In this document: positions 56,802-64,000 of the stretch, in pieces | Numbering within the stretch: position 1 is the stretch's first letter | Layout of the letters: each line of letters opens with the position of its first letter | Assembly: GCA_035578175.1 (NCBI GenBank) | Contig: JAQMRL010000002.1 | Span: forward strand, 95,458,748-95,522,747 | Source: Catonia carolina | Lineage: Eukaryota; Arthropoda; Insecta; Hemiptera; Achilidae | Reading direction: 5' to 3' | Length of the DNA stretch: 64,000 nucleotides | The notes under the pieces: model-generated | Told to the model about the DNA's origin: nothing | Databases searched by the model: none | The model's input: only the letters and a program-made list of their open reading frames with translations | Program-made: the position numbers and the translations under genes

Positions 56802-58173
56802 CATGAAAAAAACAGAAAAATTATTTTAAAGAATACATTTCAGTTGACAATACAAGAGTTGAACAATAAAAAGAAAATTAATGAAATTAGAGAACAAACA
56901 TTAGAATAATTGGATAGTAAATACATAAAACAAAAATGACTAATTAATAATTGAATTCAAAAATAAAATTACAGATTGTTTCACTGGTTTACATTTTGAC
57001 TTGCTACGGAAACAGTAAATTCATTTTCACTAGCATGTTTTAACTTTACTTGAGGGTAAAAAATATGTTGTGATTAAATGTTATTTTAGTAAAATTATTT
57101 AATGACAAATATTTCCTGCAGTAATGTAAAAACCAAAACGTGCAAATTTTAACTTAATATACATGATTCACTTCCAGGAAACCTTTAAAGAAGATTGAAA
57201 CACGTCATATAAAATTGAGAAATATTTTCATTTTCATTTTCACATTTTCATTTTTATTTTGTTCACTCACTACCATTTATTCAATATTATTTTAATGTAA
57301 GCCTATAACAATTGTGAATTTCACTGATATTTAAAAAACGATTTTATCAAACAGCAGATTAAATAACATTAAAAGAAAAAATGTTTGAATTTCATTCTTT
57401 ATTTAGAAGCCATTATGACTATTACACTGCCTATTATATTACAATATTAGTATTATCATTTTTATTATCATTATATAATACTATAATATTATTATGATTA
57501 TACTACGCTGCCTAGTTTGTTTTTTAAAAATTGTGTTTCCTCTTTTATTTCTGACATTACACAGTTAACTTTCTTTTTAAATACCTATTGTTGTTTTCTA
57601 ATTACTTGTTTGAGAATGTATTATAATTTTAATTACCCATAAATTTTTACAATCTATGTTCACATAAAATATATCCAAGTGGTTACATTATTTTCATAAT
57701 TATTATTTAATATTTAATTTATTAATAGTCCTATTAAGAAAGAGATTATTAGTGACCATGAAACAATAAAACACTACGTATTTATATGGGAAAAATATAA
57801 TAAGTTAAATAATAAAATAATAATAGTAAAGAAAATGTAAAATTATGATTATATAAACTTATATGTGTGGCCTATCAGAGAATAAGAAACTTTTACTATC
57901 ACTTTTACAACAATTTAAATTATGTATACAGAAAACCAGAACAGAGGAAAAATTTATCTGTAATAAAAATTTAGCGTAACATTCTTTTCATTTTACACAT
58001 TTTTATTTTGTTCGTATATTACACAGATCAAAACTCGTCGGATATTTGAATTCCTTTAGTATTTCACTTTTTACTGTTATAATTTTGATAAATAATATAA
58101 ATAGATTGTAATGTAACAGTAAGCAAAACAAAAACGAAAAATTTGATTAAATTCATCAAAAGAATAAAGTTAT
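56802..58173. other. AT-rich spacer with one repeat copy
   Basis: 57265-57440 is the second copy of the repeat at 53580-53960. ATT/TAT simple sequence at 57420-57520. No gene. Confidence 0.55.
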
Positions 58174-58364
58174 TGGCTGTCTATGTGGCCTCGTGGTTGA
58201 AGCGCTAAACTGCCTTCCCTGCTGCAAGGCGGAAGGTCCCGGATACGACTCCCAGCTAAGGTCTGGTATTGTTACACGTTAAAGCTCATCCATTCTGTAA
58301 CATAACTCATAGAAGTCGTGATAACTAAAACAGTCGGTGCGACTTAAAATAAACTAAATAAATA
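58174..58364 (+). repeat. tRNA-derived SINE, shared-tail group
   Basis: Head GGCTGTCTATGTGGCCTCGT with A-box-like GTGGCCTCGTGGTTGAAGC and B box GGTCCCGGATACGACTCCC. Body, then AGTCGGTGCGACTTAAAATA and AACTAAATAAATA. Good SINE structure. Confidence 0.85.
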
Positions 58365-58387
58365 CAGCGTGTAACATTACAGAAAAA

Positions 58388-59275
58388 AATCTGGAGTGAA
58401 ACACTCATACGACTTTCTCGTGCCAACGAAAATAATTAAAAATATAATTAAAATATTATAAATAAACCAAAAAAACTAACCTCAAAAAAGTAACCTAATT
58501 TTAATTATGAGTGAATGATGCAAATGAAAACCAACCTTAGTTTGGCTTAATAATACGGAAGATCACTCTTTTGACGCTAAACAAGGCTCTGTAGAGAAAA
58601 ATGCTTGAAGTGAAAGTTGTAGACCTTTTAATTTCCTATAAATGTTTTGGTACACTTTTGTTGTAAAAAGCATACCAAGGCCGGAATCTTAAAAAATTCA
58701 TTTTTCTACAGATTTTCATGAAAAAAAATAACAGAGAATTACTAATTACCACTAAACTAAGCGTTATACAAAGAAATGTTTGAAATAAACGTTGTAGATT
58801 TTTAAATTGTCTACGACTTTTAGTAATACACATTAGCGCTAAAATGGAAATTAAGTACGCGATCTTAATAAACAAACCATTTTTTTCTGCAAGACAACAG
58901 CCTTCCCAAGAATTTCATTAGACATGGCGCCTACCTACAAAAGGAATGACACTACAGGATATCAGAATACAAAAGGTATATCAAGATAGAGATAGATGGA
59001 GGCATATCGTCCACTCAAATCCTACCCGGCCTGCTGGAAGGATACCCAGATGATGATGATGATGGCGCCTACCCTATCTTGTAAAGCATAACAAATTTAG
59101 TTAATGAGTAATAGGGGATAGTTAAAATAATCGTAGGGGCCGTTTTTGAGAAAATTGCAAAAAGTAAAAAAACCCGAATAAACTACTTTTGGTTAACCGA
59201 TTTTGATGAAAATGTTCGTGTCGGGTTCTCTAGTGGTACCTAACTTAAATTACAAGTTTTAACTTAGGTTTTTCC
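58388..59275 (+). repeat. long dispersed non-coding repeat, copy C
   Basis: GAGTGAAACACTCATACGAC at the start matches copy A. Two degenerate subunits follow (GACGCTAAACAAGGCTCTGT at about 58575; CCACTAAACTAAGCGTTATA at about 58750). CCCGAATAAACTACTTTTGG to GTTTTAAC at the end matches 10985-11070. Lacks the GC-rich histone-like segment; carries a LINE tail at 58936. Confidence 0.75.
58936..59061 (+). mobile_element. RTE-like LINE 3' end, 126 bp, (GAT)n tail, with TSD
   Basis: TSD ATGGCGCCTACC at 58924-58935 and 59062-59073. Plus strand reads QDRDRWRHIVHSNPTRPAGR (the RTE-like 'DR.RW...V' ending) and closes with GATGATGATGATG. The tail differs from the (AAG)n copies, so it is a different family or subfamily. 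Confidence 0.85.
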
Positions 59276-59988
59276 TTTTTTTATGTTACGTTATAACATG
59301 GCAATATTTTATCGTACATAACAGACAACGAATAAATAAGTTTTTAATAAATTATATACACAAAAATTATTTTAGGTAAAATGTCTAAAAACCAAAATGA
59401 GAATAAAACAGAAAATGAATATTGAGAATATTCATTTAACGTACGTAGACATTTATAAAAGGAGTCACGTATTTCACTGTATATAACAGAAAGTATAAAT
59501 AACCTTTTGATGATGAAAACTATTATGAGATATTTCTAAGAACTCACAGTTCTACAAAGAATGTTAAATAAATGTAATAGACGTCTTAAATTATGAAAAG
59601 GTAAAAGCAATTTTGTTCCATAAAATGAGCAACCGTAGAAGTCACTCAGTATTTGCCTTTGAGCAAATTAATTACAGGTTTCTAAAATAATTTGTAGTTC
59701 TAAGACGAAAAAGTAAATTTGAATCAAACGATTTTACGGTGATCATTTATTATTTATTTAATTTCGTTTTTACTTTCACTAAATTCAAATTTTATTATTC
59801 CCATCTTTAAAATGTTCTCCTTATTAACACTTTTTTAAATTCTTCTGGCATTATTTTTATTCCTCTGCATTTCTTCTTTCTTCCATTTAATCCTTAGTCA
59901 GCGTTATTAGTCGTGTTACTTGTATCACTTCATTTTCTGTATTGACTTACTCTTTTATGTCTCTTCTTAAAATATATATATTTTTAGC
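59276..59988. other. AT-rich spacer
   Basis: Nothing recognised. Confidence 0.5.
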
Positions 59989-60385
59989 GTTGTTATTGTT
60001 TAGGTCATCAGCCGAAAGGCTGGTTTGTACCTCCAGAGGCTCTACTAAGTAAAATGAGGAGTGAAGTGGTTTACTTTTGCCTTACTCAGTGAGTTGAAAA
60101 GTATGCCTATCAGTACGCCAGATCCTCTGAATAGAACATATTTTCCACCCTACAAATGACACCTTCACTTCATTCACGGTAGTGTCTGGCTGTATAATGA
60201 AATTCATTACTTTCAATCGAGTTAACTCTATTGTCTTTTACACCTCTACCTCTTCTGTTTTTAAATGATTCAGTCATACGGTTGGCTGACGATTTGATAA
60301 GAAACAGAACTATTGTTTGTAGCCCTGGAACTAGTAGATCGGGTGAAAATAATTTAAAATTCCATCTGCATGTTATGGAAAAATA
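59989..60385 (+). repeat. 400-bp dispersed repeat, copy 3
   Basis: GTTTAGGTCATCAGCCGAAA, GAGGAGTGAAGTGGTTTAC, CCTTCACTTCATTCACG, TTTTACACCTCTACCTCTTC and CATCTGCATGTTATGG align in order with the copy at 39167. Confidence 0.85.
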
Positions 60386-61028
60386 TTTTTTGTATATTTT
60401 CGTGTATCTCATTTATTAGTAAAATAGTTATGATTTTATTAATTTATAACATAAGAATTCTTTAAAAACAGTTTTTTTAAATAACTTAGTAATTACGTTG
60501 ATAGTGTATGATATATCTTGAAGATGATATTTGCATTGTGTATGATGTGTGATTTCACAACTCTGCATTTTAAATATTTTTCACTGATGTTTATGTTAAA
60601 TTAGGTCATTCTATATGTATTTTTCACGCTGAATCCAAAAACGTTATTAGATTTTTTCTATCACGTCAGGTTTTTTTACAAATGACAGTAATAAAATTTG
60701 GCATTTTTATTTTTTCATATTTATCAGATTATACTTACCGATTTACATACCCTTATAACTAGCGATTACGTCATCGGAGAATCTTAAACTATGTGATTTA
60801 ATTGAATTTGTTTCTAACAATGCAACAAGGAATGGTAAAAAAGCTTTTTTTAGTAAAAATAAATATTATTGAACTGTTGTAAAAAGTATTAAATTTGATT
60901 TTTACATGATTACAAAGAACATTTAACACTTAACAGTTTTAATTACATTTCACAAAAAAAAAAATTAAAAGCAGTATAAAAAATACAAATAGTTTTTTCT
61001 CATAACTTAACATTTTTACTTTGATTTT
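60386..61028. other. AT-rich spacer
   Basis: Nothing recognised. Confidence 0.5.
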
Positions 61029-62409
61029 TTAATTTCTTCTAGGGAGGATTAAAACTTCTTTTTTCGATTTCCTGGCATTTCCAAGATTTTTGCACTCCTT
61101 TTTCAACATGAAGCAGTAGTCAGCCATCATGTTCTTATTCCATCTACCTTGATATCTTTTTTCCATTTCCTTTATGTCTTGATGGAACCTTTCCCCTAGT
61201 TCTTCACTAACATCACCCAGGTTTTCGGGGAAAAAGTCTAAGTGAGAATGAAGGAAGTGTATTTTGACGCTCATGTTACAGCCTAATTTATGCATGTTGA
61301 CCAGCATTTTCTTAACGATAGATTTATACTTTGATACCTTATTGTTTCCCAAAAACTTTTCAACAACATCCTTAAATGAATTCCAAGCGTTTTTCTCTAT
61401 TGTAGTCATAGTTTGCTCAAAGTTGGTGTCTTTCATTAGAGTTCGAATTTGAGGTCCAACAAAAATGCCCTCTTTTAGCTTTTCACTAGATATTTTTGGA
61501 AACTTGCTACTTAAAAATATTGAAAGCAATTTCCATCTTTGTTAAGTGCCTTCGTAAATTGCTTCATAATGCCTAATTTAATGTGCAATGGAGGAAGCAC
61601 GACATTTTCCTTTTTTATCACAGGGGCATTTTCAATGTTTTTTCCACCAGGTATTAGCTCACCCCTTGGTGGCCAGCTAACTACATTCCAGTGTTTGTCT
61701 TTTGCCCGGCTATCCCATTCACAGATAAAAGATGGGAACTTTGTATAGCCGCCTTGTTGTCCTAAAAGCATTCCTATTACTTTAAGATCCCAGCAAACCT
61801 TCCATTGATGCATATCGTAGTCGATGTTTTCTAGAAGAGACTTAATGTTTTCATAAGAATCTTTTAGATGCACAGAATGAGCCACAGGAATCGACCCACA
61901 TAAATTTTTATTATGTTGTAACACACCTTGGAGGCTTCGTTTAGAGGAGTCAATGAATAAATCTCCAATCTGTAGGGTTGTATTGTACTTCAACAAACAC
62001 CATCAGCCCTTCTATATTGGAACAAAATAACATTAAATCTTTTTTAAGTTTACTCTCCCTATGCCTGTAACATGAGTATGATGTTCCGGGGCCAAAAGAT
62101 TTTTTGCTTTCAGCCTAGAACCTAGTAATTCTGCAGCCTCTTTTGAAAGGTTCAAATCTCGTGTAAGATCATTGAGTTCTTCTTGGCTAAACGTTTGTGG
62201 AGTTTGGTCATCACTTGGACAAAAACCTTGTGCGGTGCCCAACTCTTATCATGGTCGCCAATCTTCAATCCAAAATAGGCTAAGTAGGCTTGTTTCATAA
62301 ATTTTTTTATATCCTGTCTTTGTTTAACAATTATAAAACTTCCACATATATAAAAAACATTACAAGGAACAGTTGCACATTTTACACTAAACATATCCTC
62401 AATAAACAT
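61029..62409 (-). pseudogene. broken copy of an uncharacterised multicopy animal protein family
   Basis: Four frames in series on the minus strand make one protein. (1) 62409-62152: MFIEDMFSVKCATVPCNVF, then AYLAYFGLKIGDHDKSWAPH. (2) 62242-62033: SDDQTPQTFSQEELNDLTRD, then AAELLGSRLKAKNLLAPEH. (3) 61996-61511: FIDSSKRSLQGVLQHNK, SIPVAHSVHLKDSYENIKSL, HQWKVCWDLKVIGMLLGQQG, GYTKFPSFICEWDSRAKD, VLPPLHIKLGIMKQFTKALN. (4) 61529-61029: KLKEGIFVGPQIRTLMKD, NAWNSFKDVVEKFLGNNK, LGCNMSVKIHFLHSHLDFFP, ENLGDVSEELGERFHQDIKE, MEKRYQGRWNKNMMADYC. At least three frameshifts, and a block between frames 1 and 2 seems deleted. I recall this family as abundant and unannotated in arthropods, Hydra and some fish. 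Function unknown. Its copy number, and spaced acidic residues (WDLK, EWDSR, ERFHQD), hint at a transposon protein, but that is inference. No poly(A) tail, TIR or TSD was found. Confidence 0.72.
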
Positions 62410-64000
62410 CAATCTGCTTCTCTTGTGGAGGGAAAGTACAGCTGAGTAGCAGCAGGTTTACCAACTGCTGGCTGTTTAAGCAAAAATATACCCAAACTAA
62501 ATTGCTATAACATCATTAAATAAATTAAAGATGATTATTTATTTATTTGTTTTAGTTAGGAACAGCAAAAAAATGAATAAATTTATAAAATTTTATTCAT
62601 GTTTGTGAGAAAACCAGACGTGATGGAGGAAAACGGATTTAAAATTCGTAATCAGCACTGAAAAATACATTAAATAACGGTAAAACTAGGAAGACATCAA
62701 AAATGATGCAGAGTAGTGAAAGTGAAAATAACTAGTTATAATTGGTAATAAGTAGATTTATTGAGGATGTGACACTTTTTTCATTACAGAATTAATCTAA
62801 ATCGGTTTACCATGAAACAATTATTTAATATCGTGACTGAATAATTTTTCTGTTTGTTCTGGATGGAAGATTCATCCATCGATATGCCTCATTTTTATAA
62901 TTCGGTTACCTGATTTGTTTTGTGAATCTTCAACAAAGGTCTGTTGGATATTTTCATCGTAATCTTGTGTGTTTCTCTGTTGTCTGGGAGGTTTACCACC
63001 AAAAACTTGGGTTACTTGTATAATTTCATGTAAAGTGTTAAGGATAATTGTAATATTTCGTTTTGTACTGTTTATATATTTAAATATGCGTGTATAATTT
63101 TATTAGAGGTGTATGTACAAGTATTTTTAAAGTGTTAAAAAATTTTGAAAGGTATTTTTGAATAAACTCTATATTGGAATTACTGGTTATTTCTCAAAGC
63201 TGAATCCTATATAATCCCCAAAACTTAGTGTAATTCGCAATTGAATTTTTCTTTTAGATTATTATAAGATTAATTTGGCCGAGGAGTAAGATTAAATTTT
63301 ACGGTTATTTTATTTTAATTTTTTTTTACTTTTGTCACTCTCAAGAGTTTTATTTTAAATGGTATTAGAGACCAAGAAATGTGCTCATTGCCGAAGATAA
63401 CTTTTCCAAAAAAATAAATAAACGAGTTAGATTTTTAGTGTTTTATTTTCTTGGTTCTACTAGTAAACATTAATAAGATATACTTTTAAGAGATTCGCTT
63501 CTGAGATATCAAGAAAAAACTGAAAAATCTTGGCAGCACAGCCAATTAAAAAAAAAATCTTTTTTAATAAATTATTGTCCATCGTATCCAATTTACTACC
63601 TACATTATAACCAAAAATTACAAGGAAATAATAAAAACCAATTGGCAATTGAAAAGTTTGATGTGTATTAACGAAAAGTAAAAGTGTAAAGTAAAATCTT
63701 GGTCAAAATCATCAAAATATTATAGTTTGTGTCAGGACTGTCGCAAAAAGAATAGTAATTGCAAATTGGAATAAAACAAATAAAATTTTTACTTACACAT
63801 AAGCGTTTTTTATTCTGTACTGAATGTAAATTTACTTTGCTGAAGTATAACTATCAGGCGGTTTCAGTTAAAAACAGTATAGTTGTCACAATAAGATTTT
63901 ATTGTTTTTTTATGTTTTCTATGTGTATTTACTTTTTAATTACTTTTTCTTAGTTTTATAGGTCACATAAAATTCTTGGTACGAGTAATTACCGATTACT
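62410..64000. other. AT-rich spacer to window end
   Basis: No gene, RNA or repeat that I can support. Confidence 0.5.

Noticed and set aside
1..64000. CRISPR arrays, operons, phage or bacterial defence systems
   Set aside because: No spacer-repeat arrays, no closely packed gene strings, no ribosome-binding sites; the coding content is eukaryotic mobile elements and one intron-bearing gene.

Overview
This is AT-rich nuclear DNA from an animal, almost certainly an insect. The signs are an irritans-like mariner element, many Jockey-type and RTE-like non-LTR retrotransposon pieces, a BEL/Pao LTR element, several tRNA-derived SINE families and one exon of a single-IGFBP-domain secreted protein. 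Nothing bacterial or viral is visible (no operons, no CRISPR). The order cannot be fixed from sequence alone; the repeat load suits a large-genome, perhaps hemipteran or other hemimetabolous, insect. Only one probable host gene was found.

Layout. 1-9.9 kb: mariner (1421-2753), an RTE-like LINE tail, a decayed pogo/Tigger-like element (3846-5258) carrying a nested SINE, and LINE scraps. 10-11.2 kb: copy A of a long non-coding dispersed repeat, interrupted by a GC-rich segment with a histone-type 3' stem-loop and a CCAAT/TATA promoter. 12.5 kb: a long hairpin. 13.9-17.5 kb: a three-level nest in which a Jockey copy carries an RTE-like LINE in its A-rich tail and a SINE in its ORF; all three have readable target-site duplications (TSDs). 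20-24.7 kb: a complete, very young BEL/Pao element (apparently identical 205-bp LTRs, 5-bp TSD CCGTC) with gag and protease but no recognisable reverse transcriptase or integrase, sitting in an old Jockey remnant. 27.5-28.4 kb: the IGFBP-domain exon and a possible 5' exon. 28.8-46 kb: SINEs, LINE 3' ends, foldbacks and simple repeats. 46-53 kb: mostly featureless. 53.9-56.8 kb: a 5'-truncated Jockey copy retaining endonuclease and reverse transcriptase, broken by three small frameshifts. 58-60.4 kb: SINE, copy C of the dispersed repeat with a LINE tail inserted, and a third copy of a 400-bp repeat. 61.0-62.4 kb: a broken copy of an uncharacterised protein family that I recall as widespread and multicopy in arthropods and other animals.

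How the parts relate: the LINEs are the likely engines. Jockey copies end in poly(A) and RTE-like copies end in (AAG)n or (GAT)n. Several SINEs with different tRNA-like heads share a 3' tail of the type GATGCGAC-TTAAATAAA, which suggests mobilisation by one LINE partner. TSD pairs were found by reading both flanks and set the boundaries of seven retroelement insertions to the base (an eighth, the SINE at 4603, is approximate).

Limits: family names come from recognised protein motifs, not searches. Boundaries without a TSD are approximate. Many open frames begin at GTG/TTG/CTG or inside truncated elements and do not mark true starts.
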